From Pelomonas sp. BJYL3 (GTDB lineage: Bacteria; Pseudomonadota; Gammaproteobacteria; Burkholderiales; Burkholderiaceae_C): a DNA stretch of 64,000 nucleotides. A program made the translations under genes and the position numbers. Under the pieces are notes generated by a model that was not told the origin of the DNA, searched no databases, and worked only from the letters and a program-made list of their open reading frames with translations. Numbering within the stretch: the first letter of the stretch is position 1; every line of letters begins with the position of its first letter. This document shows positions 52,697-63,151 of the stretch, one piece after another. Where the stretch lies: contig NZ_JANZKX010000003.1 in NCBI RefSeq assembly GCF_027257975.1, positions 744,001 through 808,000 on the forward strand, given 5' to 3'.

Positions 52697-53956
52697 ATGT
52701 CCGCCTCTTCCCTGCGCCCGGCCTCGCACCGGGCCTCGCACCCGGCCGTCTATTTCGTTCTCTTCGCCCCCTTCAGTGCCCTCAGCGGCTACCTGGCCAT
52801 CGCCGCGGCCTATGCACTGGCCCAGGCCAAGGTGCCGGCCGAAGCCATCGCCGGACTGCTGGCGGTGACCTTCATGCCGCACGCGGTCAAGTTCCTCTGG
52901 GCGCCCATCGTGGACCTCACGCTGACGCGCAAGACCTGGTACCTGATCGGCTGCGTGGGCTCGGCCGCGGGCATCTTCATCACGGGGATGACGCCCTACA
53001 GGCTCGAATCCATCCCCTTCCTGACGGCCGTGGCCGTGGCGGCCGGCATCGCCGCCAGCCTGCTGGGCATGTCGGTGGAGAGCCTGATGGCACACGCCAC
53101 GCCAGCAGAGGAGAAGGGCCGGGCCGCCGGCTGGATGCAGGCCGGCAACATGGCCGGCGCCAGCCTCGGCGGCGGCCTGGCGCTGTGGATGATGGAGGAC
53201 CTGCACGTGTCCGCCATGCTCACCAGCTGCCTGATGGCCGTGCTGACCCTGGCCTGCGCCGCCGCCCTGCCCCTGGTGCGCGAGCCCGCTCCCGAAAGCG
53301 GCAACGAGGGCTTCAGCCTGAAGGCCAGCGCCCGCGCCGCGGGCAAGGACCTCTGGGAGGTCGCAAGCTCCCGCCTGGGCCTGCTGGCCATCCTGGTGTG
53401 CTTCCTGCCCATCGGCAGCGGCGGCGCCGGCAATCTGTGGTCGGTGGTGGCAGCGGACTGGCATGCCAGGCCGGCCACCGTCGCCCTCGTCACCGGGGTG
53501 CTCAGCGGCATCGTGTCGGCCGGCGGCAGCCTGCTGGGTGGCTTCATCTGCGACCGCATGGACCGCAAGTGGGCCTACTGCCTCTTCGGTGGACTGCAGG
53601 CCCTGTGCGCCCTGGCCATGGCCGCGGCCCCGCACAGCGAGTCCAGCTTCGTCATCTTCACCACGCTCTATGCCCTGACCACCGGCCTCTGCTACACCGG
53701 CTATGCCGCCGTGGTGCTGGAAGCCATCGGCAAGGGCGCCGCCGCCACCAAGTACAGCCTGCTGGCCTCCCTGGCCAACATGCCGCTCAGCTGGATGACC
53801 CTGGTGGCCGGCTACTCCCAGACCCACTGGGGCAACAACGGCATGCTGCAGTCCGAGGCCGCCATCGGCGGCGCCGCGCTGGTGGTCTTTGCACTGGCCG
53901 CCAAGGTGGCCCAGCGTCGTGCAGGGCCTGCGGCCGAGGCAGCGGGCACAGCCTGA
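52697..53956 (+). CDS. MFS transporter, AmpG/PAT-like
   Basis: 419 residues with about twelve hydrophobic helices, opening MSASSLRPASHRASHPAVYF. FMPHAVKFLWAPIVDLTLTR and GGFICDRMDRKWAY are MFS loop motifs of the AmpG-like branch. The substrate is unknown. It is probably controlled by the divergent LysR gene. Followed after 54 bases by psuK, which has its own promoter. Confidence 0.82.
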   Translation: MSASSLRPASHRASHPAVYFVLFAPFSALSGYLAIAAAYALAQAKVPAEAIAGLLAVTFMPHAVKFLWAPIVDLTLTRKTWYLIGCVGSAAGIFITGMTPYRLESIPFLTAVAVAAGIAASLLGMSVESLMAHATPAEEKGRAAGWMQAGNMAGASLGGGLALWMMEDLHVSAMLTSCLMAVLTLACAAALPLVREPAPESGNEGFSLKASARAAGKDLWEVASSRLGLLAILVCFLPIGSGGAGNLWSVVAADWHARPATVALVTGVLSGIVSAGGSLLGGFICDRMDRKWAYCLFGGLQALCALAMAAAPHSESSFVIFTTLYALTTGLCYTGYAAVVLEAIGKGAAATKYSLLASLANMPLSWMTLVAGYSQTHWGNNGMLQSEAAIGGAALVVFALAAKVAQRRAGPAAEAAGTA

Positions 53957-53986
53957 GCCTTTGCTTCAAACATTTGTCCAATCGTC

Positions 53987-54009
53987 CAGACATTTGTCTA
54001 GAATGTCTG
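53987..54009 (+). promoter_or_regulatory. Inverted repeat and -10 box at the psuK start
   Basis: CAGACATT (53987-53994) is perfectly mirrored by AATGTCTG (54002-54009) around seven bases. A further ACATTTGTC copy lies upstream at 53970-53978. The hexamer TAGAAT at 53999-54004 inside the palindrome is a good -10, which places transcription start at or next to the psuK ATG at 54011. Confidence 0.6.
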
Positions 54010-54010
54010 G

Positions 54011-55101
54011 ATGGACAGCCCCAAGCAGCGGCTGCTCGCCCTTTTGCGCGAGCAGCCCTTCATCACCCAGGATGCCCTCGCCGCCCAGCTGGGCCTGGCG
54101 CGCTCCACCCTCACCCACCAGCTCGCCCAACTGACGCGTGAAGGCCTGATCCTGGGCCGCGCCTATGTGCTGGCCGAGCCGCGCCAGCTGCTGTGCATCG
54201 GAGCCGCCAACCGCGACCGCAAGCTGCGCACGACGGGCCCGGCGCGCCTGGCCAGTTCCAATCCGGCCTCACAGCTCGAGAGCGCGGGCGGCGTGGCGCG
54301 CAACATCGCCGAGAACCTCGCCCGCCTGGGCCTTTCCGTGCAACTGCTGACCGCCGTGGGCCAGGACCCCGCCGGCCAGGCCCTGCTCGCCGAGGCCGCC
54401 GCGCTGGGCATCCGCACCCAGGGCAGCCTGCAGCTGGCCGAGCTTCCCACCGGCAGCTACACCGCGGTGCTGGACGCGCAGGGCGAGCTCATCATCGGCC
54501 TGGCCCAGATGCAGGCCTGCGAAGCCCTGGACGCCGGCTTCCTGCAATCCACCCAGGCCCTGCGCCGCAGCGCCAGCTGGACCGTGCTGGACCTGAACCT
54601 GCCCGCAGCCACCGTCGCCGCCCTGATGGCAGAGGCCGCGGCCGGCCCGCGCCGGCTCGCCGCCGTGGCGGCCTCCGTGCCCAAGATGGACCGGCTGCCG
54701 CAGGACCTGCGCGGCCTCACCCTGCTGCTGCTCAACCGCGACGAACTGGCTGCCTGCACCGGGCTGCCCCTGGACGGCGAAGCCGCGCTGGACGAAGCCT
54801 GGGCCCTGCTGCAATCCCGCGGCCTGCAGGGGCTGGTGCTGACTCAGGGCAGCGGCGAGGTCCGCTGCGCCTGGGCCGGCCAGCCGCTGGCACGCGTGCC
54901 GGCACCGGCGGTGGCGGACATCGTCGAGGTCACCGGCGCCGGTGACGCCTTCTCGGCCGGCGTGATCGCCGGCCTGCAGCGCGCGCCGCAGGACCTGGCC
55001 GCCGCCTGCCGGCTGGGCCAGCGCCTGGCCGCCCTCACCCTGCAAAGCGCGGCCACGGTGTCGCCGCTGCTGAGCCCTGCCCTCCTGGAGGAGACCACGC
55101 C

Positions 55102-55105
<4 letters not shown>
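54011..55105 (+). CDS. psuK: Pseudouridine kinase with N-terminal DNA-binding domain
   Basis: Phosphorylates pseudouridine. It has 364 residues. An N-terminal winged helix (about 1-55, ITQDALAAQLGLARSTLTHQ) is fused to a PfkB kinase with ESAGGVARNIAENLARLGL and VEVTGAGDAFSAGV containing the catalytic Asp. The gene has no ribosome-binding site; a palindrome and -10 box run up to its ATG, so the message is probably leaderless and the protein may repress itself. It overlaps psuG in ATGA. Confidence 0.9.
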
Positions 55106-56013
<908 letters not shown>

Positions 56014-56176
56014 AGTCATGCGCTGACTTCACATCGGGGCAATACGCTGGCGAGCCCGCCCGGCTAAGCTTCGGGACTTCTCTCCAGTTCACCTGCTGAG
56101 CCCGCGGCTTGCCCGGGTTCCGCCGCTTCGCGTGCGGACCTGCTGGCCCCGGACCCAGGCCAGAAAGACAAGCCCC

Positions 56177-57463
56177 ATGCGCCGCACGCCCGTCGTTGCC
56201 ACCGTCCTCCTGCTGATCCTCGCCGCCGCTGCCTGGCGCTGGAAGTCCACCCCGACAGAGCCCGGCGCCACGCCGCCCGCCGCCGGTGCGGCCTCGGCGG
56301 CAGGCGGCAAGGGCACGCCGGCCCCGCAGGCCGTGGGCGTGGTGACGGTGCAGCGCCAGGACGTGCCGGTGAGCATCGAGGCCGCCGGCACCGTGGCCAC
56401 GCTGCAGAGCGTGGACCTGCGCGCCCAGACCACCTCCACGGTGCGCGAGGTGCTGGTCAAGGACGGGCAGATGGTCAGCAAGGGTCAGGTCTTGTTCCGC
56501 TTCGACGACCGGACCGACCGTGCCAACCTCGACAAGGCCCGCGCCCAGCTCGCGCGCGACCGCGCCAGCCTCGCCGACGCCGAACGCCAGCTCCAGCGCG
56601 CCCAGGACCTGCTGCGCCAGAACTTCGTCGCCCAGAGTGCGGTGGACACGGCGCTGACCAACGTCGAGTCCCTGCGCGCCCTGGTGCAGTCCGACGAAGC
56701 CGCGGTGCAGGCCGCACAGGTGAGCCTGAGCTACAACGAGCTGCGCGCCCCGCTGTCCGGCCGTGCCGGTCTGGTCAACGCCATGCCCGGCGCCCTGGTG
56801 CAGGCCAATGCCACGGCCACACCGCTGCTGAACATCGCGCAGCTCTCGCCCATCGGCGTGAGCTTCGTCGTGCCCGAGACGCAGCTGCAGCCCCTGCTCG
56901 CCGCCGTGCGCCCGGACGCCGACGGCAAGACCGAAGCCCTGGACGTGCAGGTGAGCCTGCCCGGCGCGCCGCGGGGCAAGAGCAAGTCCGCAGAGCCCGC
57001 GTTGAAGGGCCATCTCGGCTTTGTCGACAACCTCGTCGATGCCAGCACCGGCACCATCAAGGCCCGCGCGGAATTCGACAACGCCGGCCAGCAGCTGTGG
57101 CCGGGCCAGTACGTGCGGGTGCGCCTGACGCTGCGCACGCTGAAGAACGCCGTGGTCGTGCCCCAGGCCGCACTGATCCTCCGCGGCGCCGAGCGCACGC
57201 TCTATGTGGTCGGCCCCGACAAGACAGCCCAGCTCAAGACCGTGCAGCTGCGCTACGGCTTCGGCGACTTCGCCGTCGTCGAGGGCCTGGAGGCCGGCGA
57301 GCAGGTGGTGCTGGAGGGCAAGCAGAACCTGAGGCCCGGCACACCGCTGAAGGTGCAGCCCGCCGCCGTCGACCCGGGCCGTGCGCAGCGGGCTGACACT
57401 GCGGCGAGCGCGGCGAGCGCGGCGAACGCGGTCTCTGCGGTGGCCTCGGGAGCTGGGGCATGA
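56177..57463 (+). CDS. RND efflux periplasmic adaptor
   Basis: 428 residues starting MRRTPVVATVLLLILAAAAW, with an N-terminal membrane anchor. The barrel-sandwich halves are TTSTVREVLVKDGQMVSKGQ and LSYNELRAPLSGRAGLVNAM around a short alpha-hairpin (about 115-190). A beta-barrel domain and an Ala-rich tail follow. The start is the first ATG before the anchor. Overlaps the pump gene in ATGA. An outer-membrane channel gene is absent. Confidence 0.9.
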   Translation: MRRTPVVATVLLLILAAAAWRWKSTPTEPGATPPAAGAASAAGGKGTPAPQAVGVVTVQRQDVPVSIEAAGTVATLQSVDLRAQTTSTVREVLVKDGQMVSKGQVLFRFDDRTDRANLDKARAQLARDRASLADAERQLQRAQDLLRQNFVAQSAVDTALTNVESLRALVQSDEAAVQAAQVSLSYNELRAPLSGRAGLVNAMPGALVQANATATPLLNIAQLSPIGVSFVVPETQLQPLLAAVRPDADGKTEALDVQVSLPGAPRGKSKSAEPALKGHLGFVDNLVDASTGTIKARAEFDNAGQQLWPGQYVRVRLTLRTLKNAVVVPQAALILRGAERTLYVVGPDKTAQLKTVQLRYGFGDFAVVEGLEAGEQVVLEGKQNLRPGTPLKVQPAAVDPGRAQRADTAASAASAANAVSAVASGAGA

Positions 57464-60400
57464 GACTGACCGAGCTCTTCATCCGGCGGCCGGTGATGAC
57501 TGTGCTGCTGAACCTTTCGCTGGTGATCGCAGGCCTGGCGGCCTTCTCCAAGCTGCCGGTCGCGGCCCTGCCCTCCTACAACACGCCGGTGATCAACGTG
57601 CAGGCCAGCCTGCCGGGCGCCAGCCCCGAGACCATGGCGTCCTCGGTGGCGCTGCCGCTGGAGAAGCAGTTCTCCACCATCGCCGGGCTGTCCAGCATCT
57701 CGTCCACCAACATCCTGGGCAGCACCTCGCTGACCCTGGAGTTCGACCCCAGCCGCAACATCGACGCCGCGGCCGTGGACGTGCAGGCCGCGCTGTTCCG
57801 CTCCCTGCGCGCCCTGCCCACCGAGATGAGCTCGCCGCCGTCCTACCGCAAGGTCAACCCGGCCGACGCGCCGGTGCTGATGGTGGCCCTGACCTCGCCC
57901 TCGCTGAACCTCTCGGACCTCAACGACTACGCCGAGAACCTCATCACCCCGGCCCTCTCGACCATCAACGGCGTGGCCCAGGTGTCCATCTTCGGCCAGA
58001 AGCGCTACGCCGTGCGCATCCAGGCCCGGACCGAGGCCCTCACCCAGCGCAGCATCACGCTGGAGGAGCTGCAGGCGGCCATCCGCTCGGCCAATGCGAA
58101 CACGCCGGTGGGCGTGCTGGACGGCGCGCGCCAGACCCTCACCATCCAGGCCAACAAGCAGCTGAGGAACGCCAAGGAGTTCGGCGCCATCGTGGTTGCC
58201 AGCCGCAACGGCCAGCCCATCTTCCTGCGCGACGTGGCCGAGGTGCAGGACAGTTTCGAGACCACCAAGTCCTACGCCAGCTTCAACGGCGAGCGCTCCA
58301 TCACCCTGGCCGTGCAGCGCCAGCCGGATGCCAACACCGTGGCCGTGGTCGACGCCGTCAAGGCCATGCTGCCGCGCATGGCGGCCCAGCTGCCGGCCTC
58401 GGTGCAGATGAGCACGCTCAACGACCGCTCGCTGTCCATTCGCGAGTCCCTGCACGACGTGTACTTCACCCTGGCGCTGACCGTGGCCCTGGTGGTGCTG
58501 GTGATCTTTCTCTTCCTGCGCCGCGCGGTCGCCACGCTGATCCCGACCCTGTCCCTGCCCATCTCGCTGATCGGCGCGCTGACCCTGCTCTACGCCCTGG
58601 GCTACAGCCTGGACAACATCTCCCTGCTGGGCATCACCCTGGCCGTGGGCCTGGTGGTGGACGACGCCATCGTGATGCTGGAGAACATCGTGCGCCACGT
58701 CGAGGACGGCATGGCACCCTTCGACGCCGCCATCCGCGGCGCGCGGGAGATGGCCTTCACCATCCTCTCCATCTCCATCTCCCTGGTGGCGGTGCTGATC
58801 CCCATCTTCTTCATGCCGGGCGTCATCGGCCTGCTTTTCCACGAGTTCGCGGTGGTGGTGATGCTGTCCATCCTGGTCTCGGCCGTGGTCTCCCTGAGCC
58901 TGGTGCCCATGCTGTGCAGCCGCTTTCTGCAGCCGCACCACGCCGTCGAGGAGTCGGCCCTGGGCAAGACCTTCGAGCGCGGCTTCAGCGCCGTGCTGGG
59001 CGCCTACGAACGCAGCCTGGACTGGGCCCTGGCGCACCGCAAGGCCGTGCTGGCGGTGGCCCTGGCCAGCTTCGTGGCGACCCTCATCCAGTACACGCTG
59101 ATCCCCAAGGGCTTCTTCCCCGAGGAGGACGTGGGCCAGATCCAGGCCAGCACCGAAGCCTCCGAGGACATCAGCTACGCCGCCATGGAGCAGCTGCAGC
59201 AGCGCCTGGCCGAGATCGTGCGCCAGCACGAGGCCGTGGCCAGCGTGGCCTCCGCGCTGGGCGCGGGCGGTGGCGGTGGCAATTCGGTCAACAACGGCCG
59301 CATGTTCATCAACCTCAAGCCCCGCAAGGAACGCGCGCCCATGCCCCAGGTGCTGGAAAGCCTGCGCAAGGAGCTGCGCAAGGTGCCGGGCATCGCCGTC
59401 TACCTGCGCCCGGTGCAGAACCTGCAGCTGGGCGGCCGGCAGAGCAAGGCGCGCTACCAGTACTCGCTGCAGTCCGTCAGCGCCGGCGAGCTCAACCAGT
59501 GGGCGCTGAAGCTGCAGGAGAAGCTGCGCGGCGACCCCATGTTCCGCGACGTCACCAGCGACTCCCAGCAGCGCGGCCTGCAGGCCAACCTGCTCATCGA
59601 CCGCGAGCGTGCCAATCTGCTGGGTGTGCAGATGCAGGACCTGCGCTCCGCCCTCTACGACGCCTTCGGCGAGCGCCAGGTCTCCAGCATCTATGCCGAG
59701 AGCAACACCTACCAGGTGATCATGGAGGCCAGCCCCGAGGACCGCGGCACCGAGGACGCCTTCGCCAAGATCCAGCTGCGCGGCCGCAACGGCACCCTGG
59801 TGCCCCTGCAGGCCTTCGCCACCGTGCAGCGCGGCCTGGGCCCGACGGCCGTCAACCACCAGGGGCAGCTGCAGGCCGTCACCGTGGCCTTCAACCTCGC
59901 CCCGGACGTGCCCCTGGGTCAGGCCACCGCCAAGCTGGACGGCTACGTGCGCGAGATGCAGCTGCCGCCCTCCATCATCACCAGCTACGGCGGTGACGCG
60001 GCCGTGTTCCAGGACTCGCAAGGGGGTCAGGTCTTGCTCATCGTGCTGGCGCTGGCGGTGATCTACGTGCTGCTGGGGGTGCTCTACGAGAGCTACATCC
60101 ACCCGGTGACCATCCTGGCCGGCCTGCCCTCGGCCGCGGTGGGCGCGCTGGCCACGCTGGAGCTCTTCGGCATGGAGCTGACCATCATCGCCACCATCGG
60201 CATCGTGATGCTGATCGGCATCGTGAAAAAGAACGCCATCATGATGATCGACTTCGCCCTGGACGCCCAGCGCGCCGGCGGCATGAGCCCGGAGCAGGCC
60301 ATCCGCGAGGCCTGCCGCCTGCGCTTCCGGCCCATCATGATGACGACGCTGGCCGCGCTGATGGGCGCCCTGCCCATCGCCCTGGGCCTGGGCGCGGGGG

Positions 60401-60570
60401 CCGAGCTGCGCCAGCCGCTGGGCCTGGCCGTGGTGGGCGGGCTGATCGTCTCGCAGGCGGTGACGCTGTACATCACGCCGGTGATCTACCTGGCGCTGGA
60501 CCGCTTCAGCGGCTCGGGCCCGGACCTGCGCGAGGTCAGCGAGGTCCGCATGACGGCGCACGGCAGCTGA
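57460..60570 (+). CDS. RND efflux pump, inner-membrane (HAE1/MdtC-like)
   Basis: 1036 residues starting MRLTELFIRRPVMTVLLNLS. It has twelve transmembrane helices in two repeats with two large periplasmic loops. The proton-relay Asp pair is in VGLVVDDAIVMLENIV (helix 4), and the second repeat has GIVMLIGIVKKNAIMMIDFA. ALPSYNTPVINVQASLPGAS is typical of drug pumps rather than metal pumps. The substrate is not readable. Ends 22 bases from the convergent diguanylate cyclase gene. Confidence 0.93.
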   Translation: MRLTELFIRRPVMTVLLNLSLVIAGLAAFSKLPVAALPSYNTPVINVQASLPGASPETMASSVALPLEKQFSTIAGLSSISSTNILGSTSLTLEFDPSRNIDAAAVDVQAALFRSLRALPTEMSSPPSYRKVNPADAPVLMVALTSPSLNLSDLNDYAENLITPALSTINGVAQVSIFGQKRYAVRIQARTEALTQRSITLEELQAAIRSANANTPVGVLDGARQTLTIQANKQLRNAKEFGAIVVASRNGQPIFLRDVAEVQDSFETTKSYASFNGERSITLAVQRQPDANTVAVVDAVKAMLPRMAAQLPASVQMSTLNDRSLSIRESLHDVYFTLALTVALVVLVIFLFLRRAVATLIPTLSLPISLIGALTLLYALGYSLDNISLLGITLAVGLVVDDAIVMLENIVRHVEDGMAPFDAAIRGAREMAFTILSISISLVAVLIPIFFMPGVIGLLFHEFAVVVMLSILVSAVVSLSLVPMLCSRFLQPHHAVEESALGKTFERGFSAVLGAYERSLDWALAHRKAVLAVALASFVATLIQYTLIPKGFFPEEDVGQIQASTEASEDISYAAMEQLQQRLAEIVRQHEAVASVASALGAGGGGGNSVNNGRMFINLKPRKERAPMPQVLESLRKELRKVPGIAVYLRPVQNLQLGGRQSKARYQYSLQSVSAGELNQWALKLQEKLRGDPMFRDVTSDSQQRGLQANLLIDRERANLLGVQMQDLRSALYDAFGERQVSSIYAESNTYQVIMEASPEDRGTEDAFAKIQLRGRNGTLVPLQAFATVQRGLGPTAVNHQGQLQAVTVAFNLAPDVPLGQATAKLDGYVREMQLPPSIITSYGGDAAVFQDSQGGQVLLIVLALAVIYVLLGVLYESYIHPVTILAGLPSAAVGALATLELFGMELTIIATIGIVMLIGIVKKNAIMMIDFALDAQRAGGMSPEQAIREACRLRFRPIMMTTLAALMGALPIALGLGAGAELRQPLGLAVVGGLIVSQAVTLYITPVIYLALDRFSGSGPDLREVSEVRMTAHGS

Positions 60571-60592
60571 GGCCGCCGGCCCGCCCCGGCGC

Positions 60593-62056
60593 TCAGCCGG
60601 TACGCGTGGCCTGGGCCTTCTGCTCGGCCTTGTCGCGGTACATGTCCTGGTCGGCGATGCGCATGAGGCCCTGCGCATCATTGGCCATGGCGGGGTAGAC
60701 CGCGATGCCCATGGCCGCGCTGACCCGCACGGCCAGGTTGTGCACCGAGATGAAGATGGGCTGCTCCAGCAGGCCCACCAGCTTGGCCTTGACCTGCTGG
60801 GCCTGGGCCAGGCTGTCGACGTCGGGCAGCAGCACCAGGAACTCATCCCCGCCGATGCGACCCACGGTGTCCGCCTCCCGCAGCGAGGCGGCCAGCCGCT
60901 GGGCCACGACCTTGAGCACCTGGTCGCCCGCCTCGTGGCCGTAGCGGTCGTTGATGGGCTTGAAGTCGTTGAGGTCCACGAAGATCAGGGCCAGGCCCTG
61001 GTTCTTGCGCTGGGCCTGGGCCAGGGCGCGGTCCAGGCGGTCATGCAGCAGGCGCAGGGAGGGCAGGCCGGTCAGCGCGTCATGGTTGGCCAGGTGGCGC
61101 ACCACCTGCTCGGCACGCGCGCGCCGGGCCACCTCTTCCTTGAGCTCGTCCAGGCTGCGCTCCACCGATTCGGCCATTTCGTCGATCGCCTGCGAGAGCT
61201 CGCCGAACTCCGAGCTGTGCCCCAGGCTGACGCGCTGCCCCTGCTGCTGCCCCTTGCGCACCTGCTTGGCCCAATGGCGCAGCAACTCCACCGGGCGACG
61301 CACCGAGCGGTCGTAGCGCAGGGCCATGAAGACGGCATTGGCCGCCGTCAGCACCAGGCAGACGATGGCCAGCCAGGCGGTGAAGCGGAGGTTGTCCTGC
61401 AGGGGCTGCATCCAGGCCTCGTGGCCGGCCTTCAGGGACTGCCGCACCGCACGCAGCGGCCCCATGATTTCGGCCTTGGCATGCCGGTAGGCCGGGCCGT
61501 GCAGCATCTCCAGCGCTTCCTTCCAGTCCTCCTCGGCCAGGGGATGCGAGGACCCGCGGGTGTCGACGCGGCCCATGGCCTGCTGCTCCGTCTTCATCAG
61601 GGCCTCGGAGCGGCGCAGGGCCTCGGCGAGGCGGGCGTAGTCGTCGGGATCGAAGCCGGCCTCCAGCAGGCGTTCCTGCAGCGAGCGTGCCGCGGCCGGG
61701 CGGCCGGCGGCACGGGGCTGGTCCAGGGCGAGGTCCCAGTAGACCTCGTCATAGCCCTCGGGCTCGGCCTGCAGGCCCTCGCGCATGCGCGCAACTTCGC
61801 GGTAGTGGTCGGCGAACTGCGGGTCGCGGCTCACCACGAAAAGCCGAGCCATGCGCGTCAGCTCGTCCGAGCTGCGCTGCAGCTGGGCCACCAGGTGGTC
61901 GCGCTCGAGGAAATGGCGGCCCTGCTCCATCACGCTGCGGTAGCCGGCGACCAGATAGCCCACCGCAGCGGTCGTCACCAGCACCAGTACGATCTGGGCG
62001 ACGAGGTTGAGGGCCAGCTTGGTCCGGAACAGCATGGTGGAAGGCTTGCCGGACAT
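60593..62056 (-). CDS. Membrane diguanylate cyclase (GGDEF)
   Basis: 487 residues. An N-terminal helix (about 14-38) and a second helix (about 225-248) bound a periplasmic sensor of about 185 residues rich in helices. A HAMP-like region (about 250-300), a coiled coil and a GGDEF domain (about 325-480) follow. The active site is VGRIGGDEFLVLL, and an RxxD inhibitory site (READ) stands five residues before it, so it should make c-di-GMP with product feedback. No EAL domain. Confidence 0.92.
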   Translation of the reverse strand: MSGKPSTMLFRTKLALNLVAQIVLVLVTTAAVGYLVAGYRSVMEQGRHFLERDHLVAQLQRSSDELTRMARLFVVSRDPQFADHYREVARMREGLQAEPEGYDEVYWDLALDQPRAAGRPAAARSLQERLLEAGFDPDDYARLAEALRRSEALMKTEQQAMGRVDTRGSSHPLAEEDWKEALEMLHGPAYRHAKAEIMGPLRAVRQSLKAGHEAWMQPLQDNLRFTAWLAIVCLVLTAANAVFMALRYDRSVRRPVELLRHWAKQVRKGQQQGQRVSLGHSSEFGELSQAIDEMAESVERSLDELKEEVARRARAEQVVRHLANHDALTGLPSLRLLHDRLDRALAQAQRKNQGLALIFVDLNDFKPINDRYGHEAGDQVLKVVAQRLAASLREADTVGRIGGDEFLVLLPDVDSLAQAQQVKAKLVGLLEQPIFISVHNLAVRVSAAMGIAVYPAMANDAQGLMRIADQDMYRDKAEQKAQATRTG

Positions 62057-62059
62057 GGT

Positions 62060-62533
62060 CTATCGAGCGCCCGCCCGGGCTGCTGACCAGCTGCGCGCGG
62101 CCAGCTCGATCAGGTCCAGCACATTCTCGAAACCCACCGGGCTGCCGAAATAGGGGTCCGGCACCTCCTGCCCCTGCCGGCCCGGCACGAGGTCCAGCAG
62201 CAGGCGCAGCTTGTGCTGCTGCTCGGTCGGGCACTGGCGCCGCAGGGCGTCCAGATTGTCCTGGTCCATGGCCAGGATGTGGTCGAAGCGCAGGTAGTCC
62301 TCGGCCTCCACGCGGCGGGAGCGCCATTTCTTGTCGACGGGATACTTGCGGCGACCCAGCGCCGTGATGGCCCGGGCATCCATGCCCTGCGCACGCGAGG
62401 ACGCGCGCACGCCGGCCGAAGCCACCCGCCCCAGGCCGAGGAGGGTAGCCTGCGCCTTGAACACCGACTCGGCCATGGGCGAGCGGCAGATGTTGGCCGT
62501 GCAGACCAGCAGCAGGGATTGCATGGCGGGCAT
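62060..62533 (-). CDS. Low-molecular-weight protein tyrosine phosphatase
   Basis: 157 residues from MPAMQSLLLVCTANICRSPM. The P-loop is CTANICRSPMAE with the nucleophile Cys and Arg, and the general acid Asp is in EVPDPYFGSPVGFENV (about 125). The start may be three codons later; neither has a good ribosome-binding site. It sits three bases before the diguanylate cyclase on the same strand, so the two are probably co-transcribed. Confidence 0.9.
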   Translation of the reverse strand: MPAMQSLLLVCTANICRSPMAESVFKAQATLLGLGRVASAGVRASSRAQGMDARAITALGRRKYPVDKKWRSRRVEAEDYLRFDHILAMDQDNLDALRRQCPTEQQHKLRLLLDLVPGRQGQEVPDPYFGSPVGFENVLDLIELAARSWSAARAGAR

Positions 62534-62716
62534 TATGGGCGAGCGCGCCGCGTGCGCCGCATTCCCTCGCCCCTGCAGCCGCGGGTGTGGCGAGGCAGGC
62601 AAGGCCTGACCCCCATCTGTGCCCCCATCATCTGGCGCGGCGGGCTTGTCACTCAAGGCTTGTCGATCAAGGGGCCTGGCACCCCTTCCCCGACAGCGCC
62701 CGGCCCGGGAGGCCGC

Positions 62717-63151
62717 TCAGTGCTTCGTTTCCCCTGCCAGATATTCAGCAACGGTCACCGGGCGCATCTTCACGATTTTCTCCACAGGCACATTGAAATA
62801 CCGGGCTAGTTCCCGCGCGACACGAAAAAGCACCGGCCGCCCGATTTCTGCCCGCTTGATGGAGGCAATGGAGACGCGAAATCGGCCCTGCTGGCAGCTT
62901 TCCGCCATTTCCTCCTGGGTCTGCAGTTTCTCGTTGCGCAGGCTTTTCAGCACATCCTTGACCAGGAATACCCGGCCCTGCTGGACCATGGGTTCATAAC
63001 GCACGGCCGGAGCCGGATTCATGGCCGCCGCGACCTGGGCCAGCATATTTTCATAAGACAGCGATTCGCCGGCAGCGGGCACGGCATTCTCGGCAATGGT
63101 GGGGGCAGCCGAAGACTCCTCGTTCAGGCTGGTGTCGATTTCCTTGCTCAT
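62717..63151 (-). CDS. Xre-like helix-turn-helix protein
   Basis: 144 residues starting MSKEIDTSLNEESSAAPTIA. The N-terminal half (about 1-75) is acidic and low in complexity. An Xre-like helix-turn-helix lies in LRNEKLQTQEEMAESCQQGR with SIASIKRAEIGRPVLF (about 80-120), then VARELARYFNVPVEKIVKM. A shorter start than the open frame was chosen because the upstream part is Arg/Pro-rich. Target unknown. Confidence 0.75.
   Translation of the reverse strand: MSKEIDTSLNEESSAAPTIAENAVPAAGESLSYENMLAQVAAAMNPAPAVRYEPMVQQGRVFLVKDVLKSLRNEKLQTQEEMAESCQQGRFRVSIASIKRAEIGRPVLFRVARELARYFNVPVEKIVKMRPVTVAEYLAGETKH

Noticed and set aside
56014-56176. AAGTCA/TGACTT hairpin after psuG as a terminator
   Set aside because: Only six pairs and no T-run; too weak to call.
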